Part shown: piece by piece, positions 49,281-59,299 of the stretch
Position numbering within the stretch: the first letter of the stretch is position 1
Layout: the number at the start of each line of letters is the position of its first letter
NCBI GenBank assembly: GCA_002633025.1
Contig: NMRB01000799.1
Location: forward strand, 109,825-173,824
Direction of reading: 5' to 3'
Length of the DNA stretch: 64,000 nt
From: Notospermus geniculatus
Taxonomy: Eukaryota > Nemertea > Pilidiophora > Heteronemertea > Lineidae
Translations under genes and position numbers: made by a program
Notes under the pieces: model-generated
Databases searched by the model: none
What the model saw: the letters and a program-made list of their open reading frames with translations, nothing else
Told to the model about the DNA's origin: nothing

Positions 49281-49802
49281 CTGTAATTAGAGAAGTAATA
49301 CAACTATAAGGAAAAAGCAGGCTGAGGCATAACACTAACAGTAATTATTCGAGTCTGAAAGTGAAAAGTTATCATTGGCTGTAAATGAGTAAACACAGAC
49401 TATCAGCGGCAAAGACGGTCTATCTAGGCCTGTCCCTACATTTTCCTGATACTGGTTTAATGGTAATGGTTTAGTAAAATTCACCCTAACTTCAACATGG
49501 GCAAAGTGCCAAGTTCTTGGAAATGTGCACAAGTCAGTGGTAAATAATCCATGTCACAGTTACCTAATGATGTTAGGGTCACTTGAACAGCTGCTCAGTC
49601 AACTGGTAAATTATTGTGATTTGTGGTTTAATCATTGTGTTCACTTAATTATGGTGTCTGCTGCACAGGGATGGAACTTCGCCATGTTGAAGTTAGGGTG
49701 AATTATACTTTACTAGCTAAGTCGATTGTCAAAGAAGTATCTGAAACAAACAAGGGCGGTCTGTCATGTCTGTTGGTGGTGTTGGGGGAGTATGGTGATA
49801 AT

Positions 49803-49925
49803 AGTGGTGGCATGAGGTGAGTTGATGTGATCATGGATGACACTGATTGTTGTTCAATGATGATGGCGATTGAACCTTGGAGGAATTAATTCCTCCAAGA
49901 TTGAATTGATGGGAATGGGATGGCA
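49803..49925. repeat. Direct duplication, copy 1 (partner at 50484-50610)
   Basis: Shares GGTGAGTTGATGTGAT, TTGTTGTTCAATGATGATGG, the 24-bp palindrome and GATTGAATTGATGG with the second copy about 680 bases on, with small indels. The copies flank the N at 50391. This may be a real local duplication or two alleles assembled in series. Confidence 0.8.
49876..49899. repeat. Perfect 24-bp palindrome, copy 1
   Basis: CTTGGAGGAATT and its exact reverse complement AATTCCTCCAAG lie back to back with no spacer. The same palindrome recurs at 50565-50588 in the duplicated block. Confidence 0.85.
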
Positions 49926-50212
49926 TGGAATCCAGGCATTTTGGCTGGTCCCCATGGTAGCCTAGCTAGGGCCTATAGTGCGTTACCATAAATTATCGCT
50001 GGATGACACATGTCCAAAATAGACACAAATTACATGGGGTCATTTTTGTTGCCGAAGCCGAGAACGCCGCTGTTCACAAAGTTGGATATCAGAGCAAAGA
50101 TCTGGCAAAGAATCAGAGTGGTTCAAGATGTCTGTGCTTGGAAATTGCAGTTTGAAACGGTAAATTTCCAAGGATTTTCAGCGCATTCGTCAGCGAGACT
50201 CGCGCCGTCAGC

Positions 50213-50229
50213 GACGTCATCGACGTCAT
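50213..50229. promoter_or_regulatory. Tandem CRE-like sites in CpG-rich candidate promoter
   Basis: GACGTCAT occurs twice, at 50213-50220 and 50222-50229, nine bases apart, followed by GCGCAATAAC (C/EBP-like) and by ACCAATGACGG, which contains CCAAT. CRE (CREB/ATF) consensus is TGACGTCA; both copies keep the GACGTC core. The position in the CpG-rich stretch between head-to-head genes suggests a proximal promoter, most likely of the minus-strand zinc-finger gene. The start site is not determined. Confidence 0.4.
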
Positions 50230-50390
50230 GCGCAATAACAATACCAATGACGGCGTCGGAACATGGCCATCTCGGTCAGTTGTGTAAACTTTGCAAAAAC
50301 TTTCCTGTTTTTCGGTGGCTGCATCCGCGAACAGTAGAGTTCGCTGATTTGAAACACCATGCTATTTAGATGCTATGTTTATTCAGGATC

Positions 50391-50391
50391 N
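50391..50391. other. Assembly placeholder N
   Basis: A single N between the two copies of the 49803/50484 duplication, consistent with an uncertain contig join. Confidence 0.9.
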
Positions 50392-50483
50392 CTAGTCCCG
50401 TGTGGAATAGGCAGGTTGTATCCGGTCGTAGAATCATAACATCTGTGTTATGTTCGGAGACCGGAGTTTTCGGTCTAGCCTAG

Positions 50484-50610
50484 TGGTGGCATGGGGTGAG
50501 TTGATGTGATGTGATCTTGGATGACATTGATTGTTGTTCAATGATGATGGCGCATTGATTGAATCTTGGAGGAATTAATTCCTCCAAGATTGAATTGATG
50601 GATTGATGGG
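50484..50610. repeat. Direct duplication, copy 2 (partner at 49803-49925)
   Basis: Same order of blocks as copy 1, with a few extra bases (GATGTGATGTGAT; CATTGATTGAATC; GGATTGATGG). These length differences are all short repeats of adjoining bases, as expected from slippage or allelic variation. Confidence 0.8.
50565..50588. repeat. Perfect 24-bp palindrome, copy 2
   Basis: Identical to the palindrome at 49876-49899, unlike some of its immediate flanks, which carry indels. Confidence 0.85.
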
Positions 50611-51112
50611 AATGGGATCCAATAGGCCTAGCCTAGGCCTAGTAAAAAGGCAAAAAACATTGCAAGATTTTTAATTATTAAGAAGATCAGAAGCAACCTG
50701 TTCATATATACCGGTAGCTGTATAAAGGTAGGCGAATAACAATTCACAAACAAATTACTTCATGCAAGAAAACGTGTGTGAGACTGCCAACTGCATGAAG
50801 TGACAAGTGCGTGCATGGATGGTGCACTGAGACTGAGGTACTGTGCATTATGTGTGCAGTCATGTACACGGGGTAGAATTGGCCTGGGACAACTGACCAA
50901 ACTTCTAATTTTACTAACATTTGCTCCCATTCTGTCGGTACGATCTTGATATTTTTACCGACATCATTGAGTACAAACGATTATGTAGATACTTGTTATT
51001 GGTATTACATACCAAAATAGTGGCAATGGTCAGAAATAGGACCATGAACACAGGAAAAAATAAGTACACTAAAATTTGTCATCTGCAAGAACCGCCATGA
51101 TGGCCGAACGCA

Positions 51113-51124
51113 AGTCACGTGACT
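51113..51124. promoter_or_regulatory. 12-bp E-box palindrome AGTCACGTGACT
   Basis: A perfect palindrome containing GTCACGTGAC, the extended E-box bound by USF, MITF/TFE-type bHLH-zip factors. It lies about 400 bases upstream of the plus-strand zinc-finger start codon. Its role is inferred from the motif only. Confidence 0.4.
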
Positions 51125-51516
51125 TATAAGTTGCATCGCCAAAGTGGGCATGTTTCATGACAAAAAATGATCATTTTGCTTTTTCTAGATAATTTGATTA
51201 GCTAAAACGAATCATAGGCTAACTTCATGCAGTATTACGCCGTGTTATTGAAGATATGAGCCTTAAAAAAATCTCGTTTACCTCAGATTCTAGTATCCGG
51301 CAATTTTGTGTCCCACATGGGGAAAAGAACATCTAAGCACTATCAAACTTTAATTGTTTGAACTTCCACAATTAAAATATAATGTAGCTAATTGTTAATT
51401 TGATTATATATTAATTCTGTGATTATTGACGCCTTTCTGAATTTGAAATGATGTTGGTCTCGTTTGGGTGCACGGAATGAGGTAAGAAAGCAGACAGCTG
51501 AGAAACCGAGGCAAAA

Positions 51517-54500
51517 ATGGCGTCGAGAAGACGGCGAGATAAAACAGGAAAAAAGAGCCCAAAAAAGTCAAAATCCTCCAGTGCGTTATTCTTTTCGTGT
51601 TATATATGTATTCATGCAAAGATATAACGTGTTCTCTTTGTAATTCATTTCCGATTTACTTTAATCCAGGCTTATAAATGTGAAGAAAAATTCGGCTGCT
51701 ATTCCGCGACTTCATTTCAGTTCACGTTTCGAAATTTTGCATTGTTTTTACTTAATTTCGGGTTTAAACAGCCGTTGTGATTCTTTATTCTTCGTTCATA
51801 TCGTACTCGGGACATCATATTGTATGATTAATACCATAATTATCGTAATGGCTGCCTATGATCGGCGTTGAAACCAGAAAACTTATGACAGTTTGGTGCA
51901 GAAGAAATGTGGCGTCATAAATTCAATATGGCGGATTTTGTGCAGACAGCATTGAGAATGCCAATGATTAATGAATGAATGGCCCAAAAGTGAAGAGATC
52001 CATGGTTAACATGTTGGCCTAATGGGATGTGGTTACTGGGCCTGCCCTGGGGTTATGATTATGACAGTTATAGACTAAAGTCATGGTCCAAGAGTGCCGA
52101 AAAAGGATCTTCAACTGAAAAATTGTAGACTTTAGAAACAAAGTATCTGGTTAGGCTAATACTATAGAACCACTGTCACTGATGGAGTTTCTAATTGTTT
52201 GGCATTGGTTTGATTGATCATGTTGATGATTATTAAACACAGTAGCTACATTAGGCCTATTTCAAAATTTTTCTTCCACCATTACAGAAACAAGTCCTAA
52301 AGTTAGAGCTGAGAAGCAGCAATATGGTCAAGAAGGAGGTGATGAAAGTCCTGATGTGATTGAGCCCTCTGGAGCTAAATCAATTGAAGATCAAGCATGT
52401 CAGGATGCATCAAAAGAAGAATGTACTGCAGATGTGGATGAGGAGTCATCACCAGAAAAGGAGGTGGTGAAGAGGGGAGCTGAAGAGAAGATGTTACATG
52501 AAAGCACAACAGAGGGAGATGACATAGATGGAAGAAAATGGGATATGGCTGAGAAGAATTCTTGCTCACTCTCCCTTGATGTGTTGGCAATGGTAGCATC
52601 AGAGAAATTTGAAAAAGAGCCAGTATATGGGTTGAACAAAAAGGTATTCATGATCTAATCATTCAGTATATTACTCTATGATGCCACTCATTTATTTAGA
52701 TTGCTTGTAAACAGAAAAATAACTTTTTGCAGATAATATTCAAAGGATGTGACCTTCCTGCTGTGTTTTTTGTGTGTCAACATGAATAAAATCATTCTAA
52801 ATGACTTTCCCCTGTTGTGCCTGTGGAGTAAAAAAAGCCCTTGAATTTTGTGCTTGTGGATATAATTGTCTGAATTTCTATTTTCAGTTGACTCTAAGGA
52901 ATGTCCAGTCCATGGAAGTTCTCAACTTAGATCAGATCAGATTGTTGTCAGACAAGGCCCTTGTAAACCTCTTTGCTGACATGACCTCAAATGAGCTGAA
53001 GAGGAACTATACTTATACATGCTTCCTGACACCTGACAAGTGCCATGCTACTTTTTCTAGCTTTGGAAATGAGCATCGTGCAAGGCAGTTGGTGTGTGCT
53101 CATTTACGGCAACACATAGAAAAAATATCAGAGAAATCTGATGGTAAGGAATAAAGTAAAGGGGCAGTGGAGCAATTTATTTTCAGCCATAGTACTTCAA
53201 AAACATTCACCATCATTCGATGTTTGTGTTAGTTTTGGGAATGTACCAGTGAAATGATGTAAGGAGATTTGATGAGCCTGCTTACAAGAATTTGACATTG
53301 TCATTGTCAGTCATGTTACTGTCAGTCACAGGTACATGTATATGTAACACAAAATTGTCAGCAAAATGACATTTCCATTTTAATTCTTTTCCAGGAGACG
53401 AATTCACAGCAGAGCCAAACCATGCTAGGAAAAGAAGATTGACAGGTATGCACTTATTACAAAGGAATTGTGCGGAGTGGTCTTGTCTTCTTGATATTTT
53501 GATTGAGTGTTATTCTATGAACTATGATATTAAGCATTCATCATCGTGTTATCAGTAGTTTGTTTACTTTCAGCAGCATCAAAATCATCCACTCGAAGCA
53601 TTAAAAAGAAAAAGGCTGCTGTGTCAACTAAACCTCCATGTGCTCATTTACGGCAACACATAGAAAAAATATCAGAGAAATCTGATGGTAAGGAATAAAG
53701 TAAAGGGGCAGTGGAGCAATTTATTTTCAGTCATAGTACATGTACTTCAAAAACATTCACCACCATTCAATGTTTGTGTTAGTTTTGGGAATGTACCAGT
53801 GAAATGATGTAAGGAGATTTGAGCCTGCTTACAAGAATTTGACATTAGTGAGGTTCAGATCTGGTCCGACTCCGACTCCCGCTCCGACTTCGAGTTACTA
53901 AAATTCGGGTTTTTCAAGTCAGAGATAAGTTTACCACCCAGGCGAGTTCTATTCGTTCTAGTGAATGAGAAAACACCATTGCTTTGGAAAACCCCGTTGT
54001 ATTTGATGACGTAGTTCCCAAAAAAGGAGTCCTCTGGAGTCGGAGTCGAGACTCGGAACGTTATCTGAACCTCCCTATTGTCATTGTCAGTCATGTTACT
54101 GTCAGTCACAGGTACATGTATATGTAACACAAAATTGTCAGCAAAATGACATTTCCATTTTAATTCTTTTCCAGGAGACGAATTCACAGCAGAGCCAAAC
54201 CATGCTAGGAAAAGAAGATTGACAGGTATGCACTTATTACAAGGGAATTGTGCGGAGTGGTCTTGTCTTCTTGATATTTTGATTCAGTGTTATTCTATGA
54301 ACTATGATATTAAGCATTCATCATTGTGTTATCAGTAGTTTGTTTACTTTCAGCAGCATCAAAATCATCCACTCGAAGCATTAAAAAGAAAAAGGCTGCT
54401 GTGTCAACTAAACCTCCTTCCTCATATTCAAAGTCAAAGCAGGAAAAGAAGAATACTGTCTTCACACTTCTTAAAGCGGCTGGCAAGTCTCCATATGTTT

Positions 54501-57500
54501 TCCCCAAACATCTTATCAAAGATTATATCTCTGCAAAAGAATTGAAAGGGAAGCAGAAGGAGAACGAGTTTACTATCACATCAAAAGAGGCTCGAATTGG
54601 CTCTCAAATGAAAAAGAATATTGCCAAGAAATTTTCCACGAAAAAAAGTGCTAAGAAACAGGAAAGGAAAGTGAGTGATGAACAGAAAGCAGGAGGTTCA
54701 CCTTCTGATTCGGAGGAATCCATGGAGATTGATGTGGAAAATGATGATGGAAAGGACCCTCGTTTGGCTATTAGAAAACATGCAGACACTGATAAGTGTA
54801 TTGCTGTGAATGACCAGTTCATTGTGGACTTGCTGAGTAGAAGTCAGCCACATCATGATCACTGCTATACAACAATATTTGGAAAAAAACGTGGTGCAGA
54901 GATGATGCATTTTGAAATTGAATCGTCTGAGAATGAATCTGAGGAGGATGTTAGTTCTCGAACCTCTGCTTTGAAATTCAATAAACACAAGTGCTTTCCA
55001 CCACAAAATAGGGCTTCAGAAAGGTCACTGAAAGTTTTGCATAGTGCTGTGCAAGGGGCTAACAACACATCTGTGCCTGTGATACAGTATGCAAGGCTGG
55101 CATTTGCTGCAGATGGGACTCCACTTGTGAGTGCAGAAGAGGAAGTGCAAGATTTCAATAGTAACACAGTTGCAGAAAGTAACAGTGCCCAGCGTAAGTT
55201 CATTGGCATCATTTTCAGGGGCAAGATTTTCAGGAAAATCAAAATAATCCTTGTATTCCTTGCTGATTTCCAGGGCATGGGTGAGGGTTTCTTACTGTGG
55301 GAATCGCCATGTGTACTGTCTGTTGTTCCATGTGTATCCTTTGTTGCCATCCTAAGTTTATCCTTGCCTTTTTTGTCTGCAGGTCCCTACCCACCCATGC
55401 CGAAGTTTGAGCTGGCAAGAAAAGGTAAAATTTTTGTACCAGAAGAAATGGTCTCCTCAGGTGACGAAGCAGAAAGGCTGTTGGAACATCTGACGAAACG
55501 TAGACAGAAATCCAAACCAAAAGAAGGAACTGAAGAATGGGAAAGGGTAAGAGTAGATTTCTTGCTGAGTTGAAAATTCGTGATCAGTTCATCACTAGCA
55601 TGCTGCTACATAATTAATATGAATACTAATAGGATTAAGTGGTCGAATATGGTTTCACTGGTTTTGCTTCATTGGTCTGCAATGTATTTTCTTTGCATTC
55701 AGAGGGCTACTGAACAATGTCCTCATCTTGAATGATTGCAATGGAAAAGTAATGGGTAATGATATCATTATTATCACATCATTAACAGAAATGTTCAAGA
55801 AACTTATGGGAGCATACAACGTAGGAAGGATGTAACATTCACTGATAATGAATTTCAGATAATCATACTAATTATTAAAATCTTTGAAGCAGTGAGTAAA
55901 GTTGTATGGTTCCAAGTTGTGTTCTTTCATTATGTAAATTCTGTTTTTCTATTCCAAAATGTTCATGCTTGATAACAATGCAGCTGTTCTTTTGCTGTTG
56001 AAAGCCCTTGCATTTGCTTGATAATTCCTCTCAATCTATCATTTACCAGGCGATTCCACAATGCATTGGATCGCAAATGAAGATACTCAACTCAGTTCCT
56101 TGTCATGTAAATTATCGTGTATCACAGATATGCAGTTTGATGAAGAAGTGACATTGTAGACTTATTACACACACTACAGATGTGAAATGAGAAGCGTTGA
56201 ATCGCAGATGCCTATGTATAGTGACTTATTCTCTCACATTTTTCTTAGAAAACAGCCTTGCGGAGCATCAGAGAACTTCGCTCAAAGAAGAAAGATGATC
56301 GAGTGCCATTGATTTGTAAGATCTGCAAAGACAAGACGTTCACAGCAGCTGCAACTTTAATGTACCACTACAGAAGCCATGCTGGTAAGTTGTTATATCT
56401 CTTTGTACAGTACAGAGTCTAACATTGTATTTCAGGTCTTCCTGTGAATCCCTGTTCTCGGTGATGAATTGTTTGGATTTACTTTGTTTCTCACATTGCA
56501 GGTATCAAGCCTTTTGTCTGCCTAATCTGCAATACAACATTTACCAGACAGCACAGCTTGAATTACCACATGTTAATTCACAACAACCAGAGTAGGTTTA
56601 CGTGTTATGACTGTGGAAGGAAGTTCAGACATCCAAGTCATTTCAAGGTGAGCAACAGGACAATGAATATCAGCATAAAGGAATCAACCATAAAGGTTCA
56701 ACTGACAAATTTAGCATTTTATAAATGTGGACAATATCCCTTTAAAACCCAACAGATTTGCATTCATCATTTACCAGGCGATTCCACAATGCATTGGATC
56801 GCAAATGAAGATACTCAACTCAGTTCCTTGTCATGTAAATTATCGTGTATCACAGATACGCAGTTTGATGAAGAAGTGACATTGCAGACTTCAATATTAT
56901 TTATATTACACACACTACAGATTGAAATGAGAAGCGTTGAATCGCAGATGCCTATGTATAGTGACTTATTCTCTCACATTTTTCTTAGAAAACAGCCTTG
57001 CGGAGTATCAGAGAACTTCGCTCAAAGAAGAAAGATGATAGAGTGCCATTGATTTGTAAGATCTGCAAAGACAAGACATTCACAGCAGCTGCAACTTTAA
57101 TGTACCACTACAGAAGCCATGCTGGTAAGTTGTTCATAAAGGCAACAGATATCTCTTTGTACAGTACACAGTCTAACATTGTATGTCAGGTCTTCCTGTG
57201 AACTCCTGTTCTCGGTGATGAATTGTTTGGATTTACTTTGTTTCTCACATTGCAGGTATCAAGCCTTTTGTCTGCCTAATTTGCAATACAACATTTACCA
57301 GACAGCACAGCTTGAACTACCACATGTTAATTCACAACAACCAGAGTAGGTTTACGTGTTATGACTGTGGAAGGAAGTTCAGACATCCAAGTCATTTCAA
57401 GGTGAGCAACAGGACAATGAATATCAGTCATTTGTATTGTTTCCTTGGCTGATCCTCATCAATCTAATGTCATTATCGAACATGCCATCTTCCAAACCTG

Positions 57501-58070
57501 TCATTCATGTCATTATAATTCTCCACTAATCAACAATTTGGAATCTGATTTCAGGAGCATATCCGCCGTCACACTGGAGAGTGTCCATTTGTATGCACGG
57601 ACTGTCCACTGAAGTTCAAAACACGCAACACTTACAAAAGGCATTTAAAAACACGGCATGGTAAGTTACTCACAGCATCTGGGATCCATGTTATGACAGT
57701 GGAAGAGTTCAGAAAGTTCCAAACCAAGCCATATAAGAGACGGGTTGAAATGATTCCACCTGGGGGATGCAGAGTTTTCAATGACCAGGAGCAAGATGCA
57801 GCTGGAAGTCAAGCAGTTGGAGATGCTGATGGGAAACTTAAGCAGAAGACAGTTGTCTTAACACCTGAAGGGCAAGTATCTGTGATAGAAGCTGGTGCAG
57901 ATATTCAACCGAAGCAGTCGGGCACAAATGAATCAGATGATGTTGAAAATGTGAATGTTGAAGATGATGATGAGGAGGATATAGATGATGGATTTTCAGA
58001 TGCATCTATTGATGATGAGGATGACATGGATACTGGGGAAGAGGACGAACTTCTTGATATCACTCAGTGA
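51517..58070 (+). CDS. C2H2 zinc-finger protein with tandemly duplicated exons
   Basis: Exons by splice sites and phase: 51517-51580, 52288-52643, 52888-53143, 53395-53445, 53574-53687 (fused duplicate), 54175-54225 (duplicate), 54354-55193, 55383-55546, 56249-56384, 56502-56647, 56989-57124 (duplicate), 57256-57401 (duplicate), 57555-58070. The start AAAATGG fits a Kozak context and begins MASRRRRDKTGKK. Exon three encodes a conserved-looking block (FLTPDKCHATFSSFGNEHRA, then HLRQHIEKI). The 840-base exon is basic, then serine/acidic. Fingers are ICKICKDKTF...YHYRSH, FVCLICNTTF...YHMLIH, FTCYDCGRKF...EHIRRH and FVCTDCPLKF...RHLKTRH. The tail ends in a strongly acidic run. With all exons it has about 991 residues; without duplicates, about 842. 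Probably a nuclear DNA-binding protein; I do not recognise the family. Confidence 0.78.
53095..53637 (+). repeat. Exon-containing tandem duplication 1, unit 1
   Basis: 543 bp from mid-exon three through the 51-base exon to the start of the next exon. It is repeated at 53639-54417 with few differences, apart from a 228-bp insertion in the second unit and several small indels. The junction fuses STKPP to CAHLRQHIEK in frame. Confidence 0.9.
53639..54417 (+). repeat. Exon-containing tandem duplication 1, unit 2 (with insertion)
   Basis: Second copy, starting TGTGCTCATTTACGGCAACA and ending with AACTAAACCTCC. It contains the same end of exon three, the same 51-base exon and the start of the 840-base exon, and carries the MITE at 53848-54075. 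The splice sites of both copies are intact. Confidence 0.9.
53848..54075. mobile_element. MITE, 228 bp, GTGAGGTTCAGAT ends, TA target duplication
   Basis: Left end GTGAGGTTCAGATCTGGTCC and the reverse complement of the right end (GGGAGGTTCAGATAACGTTC) are imperfect inverted repeats that continue for about 40 bp through CCGACTCCGACTCC-like blocks. TA lies at 53846-53847 and 54076-54077. The unit-1 copy of the surrounding intron lacks it, giving a natural empty site. The outer bases match those of the foldback at 63375-63762. Confidence 0.85.
55194..55382 (+). other. Intron of 189 nt with no stop codon
   Basis: The intron between 54354-55193 and 55383-55546 begins GTAAGT, ends CTGCAG, is a multiple of three and is open in the coding frame. 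Retention would insert 63 mostly hydrophobic residues. The splice sites are strong, so I take it as a spliced intron, possibly optional. Confidence 0.55.
56038..56673 (+). repeat. Exon-containing tandem duplication 2, unit 1
   Basis: 636 bp holding the exon for the first finger (56249-56384) and the exon for the next two (56502-56647) with their introns. Repeated at 56766-57427 after a 92-bp spacer. Confidence 0.9.
56766..57427 (+). repeat. Exon-containing tandem duplication 2, unit 2
   Basis: Second copy with exons 56989-57124 and 57256-57401. Differences from unit 1 are scattered substitutions and short indels in introns (for example near 56895-56920 and 57130-57145). In the exons I see only single-base differences, including AGC to AGT in SIREL and CGA to AGA-type changes near KKKDD. 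Exon pair phases are 0 to 0, so both copies can be used in one transcript. Confidence 0.9.
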
Positions 58071-58408
58071 ATTTGTTCTAATATTGCTATTTGTAGTTGA
58101 CCCTGAGTGCTGAGGATCGCCAGACTACTTGGTGATGATATTTCAGTCCTTTCTTTTATCACTCTCTGATTATTTGGGTCGGATGCATACCAGTAATCTG
58201 TTGATGACTTGAATTCTGTGTGCTGTTGACGTTTTCATTGCGGTAGGAATAGAATTGTTCATTAGAATTAAATAGAAGTGGTTGAAACCTTCGTCTGATG
58301 CCAGTCATTTAAAAGGGTTTTAATTTGGTTTATAGTAGTCATTGGTGCTAGATGCAATCCAAATGAAAACACTGACAGATAATTTTAGCATACCTTTGTG
58401 ATTTCCTC

Positions 58409-58414
58409 AATAAA
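58409..58414 (+). terminator. Candidate poly(A) signal of zinc-finger gene
   Basis: AATAAA about 340 bases after the stop codon at 58070. A second AATAAA at 59360-59365 follows the duplicated 3' segment and would give a much longer UTR. Confidence 0.45.
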
Positions 58415-58658
58415 ATAATTGCAAAATTGTTTTCAAATTAATTGTAGAATATCATTTCTTCTATTTGGAACATGGGAAAAGCAACCCAAGCGTTCTGAAG
58501 ACACATCTTATGATTCCTTGCAATCCTCTTGAATAAATGGAATGATACCTAATGGAAACAAAAATTTGACCAAGTAAGATTGCTGTGTGGGATTTATCTT
58601 TTTATAATGTACTTTGAGTGATGGAATTGGAGTGTATCACACTCACTCAATGGATTGT

Positions 58659-58939
58659 CGGTAGTAGCACTTGTGCTGTTTCTGAGTGTCGACTTGGTTG
58701 AGATGAGCTGACATTCATGTACAGTTTATTGATATTATTTTTGTAAGTTTCATATGTGTGTATATAGATTTAGCAGCTGTTGTAAATAGAAACAATATCC
58801 GACATTTTTTTTCTTCTAATGAGTCTCATGCCAGATTTGGTAGCAAATGATTGTAGCTTTCTGTTGGGTACTAACTATTGATGGTGCATTTCTTCATATT
58901 CAGTCTTTGTCAGACTGAAAACTTGCATTTAATACTGTA
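58659..58939 (+). repeat. Tandem duplication 3, unit 1 (3' flank)
   Basis: About 280 bp beginning CGGTAGTAGCACTTGTGCTG and including GGTACTAACTATTGATGGTG and TTCAGTCTTTGTCAGACT. Nearly identical to 59024-59299, which lacks about six bases near GTTTCATATGTGTG. Confidence 0.9.
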
Positions 58940-59023
58940 AAACGGGAAATTTTTGCGGATGGTTTTTTTCGCGGACCCTCAGTATTTCTGCCCCAGAATA
59001 ATATTTTGCGCCTTTATAATTTA
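58934..59023. mobile_element. MITE-like fragment at duplication junction
   Basis: ACTGTAAAACGGGAAATTTT followed by TGCGG and TTCGCGGA resembles the end of the 41826-42032 element (ACTGTAAACCGTGAAATTTT, then TTCGCG). The opposite end is missing or unrecognisable. Low confidence as an element, but its position exactly between the two copies is notable. Confidence 0.45.
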
Positions 59024-59299
59024 CGGTAGTAGCACTTGTGCTGTTTCTGAGTGTCGACTTGGTTGAGATGAGCTGACATTCATGTACAGTTTATTGATAT
59101 TATTTTTGTAAGTTTGTGTGTATATAGATTTAGCAGCTGTTGTAAATAGAAACAATATCCGACATTTTTTTTCTTCAAATGAGTCTCATGCCAGATTTGG
59201 TAGCAAATGATTGTAGCTTTCTGTTGGGTACTAACTATTGATGGTGCATTTCTTCATATTCAGTCTTTGTCAGACTTAAAACTTGCATTTAATATTGTA
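59024..59299 (+). repeat. Tandem duplication 3, unit 2 (3' flank)
   Basis: Second copy, separated from the first by an 84-bp segment that resembles one end of the MITE family at 41826. Few substitutions separate the copies. Confidence 0.9.

Larger units (their letters stand above)
49281..51516. other. Region between head-to-head genes
   Basis: About 2.2 kb separating the minus-strand gene's leader acceptor from the plus-strand gene's ATG at 51517. It must contain the first exon(s) and promoter of the minus-strand gene and the promoter of the plus-strand gene. Around 50150-50350 it is CpG-rich compared with its flanks. An open frame of 119 codons at 50010-50369 has no protein-like features and is probably fortuitous. 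Confidence 0.5.

Noticed and set aside
50010-50369. 119-codon open frame between the two zinc-finger genes
   Set aside because: No family features, odd composition, placed in a CpG-rich promoter-like stretch, and no matching splice or poly(A) signals; most likely fortuitous.
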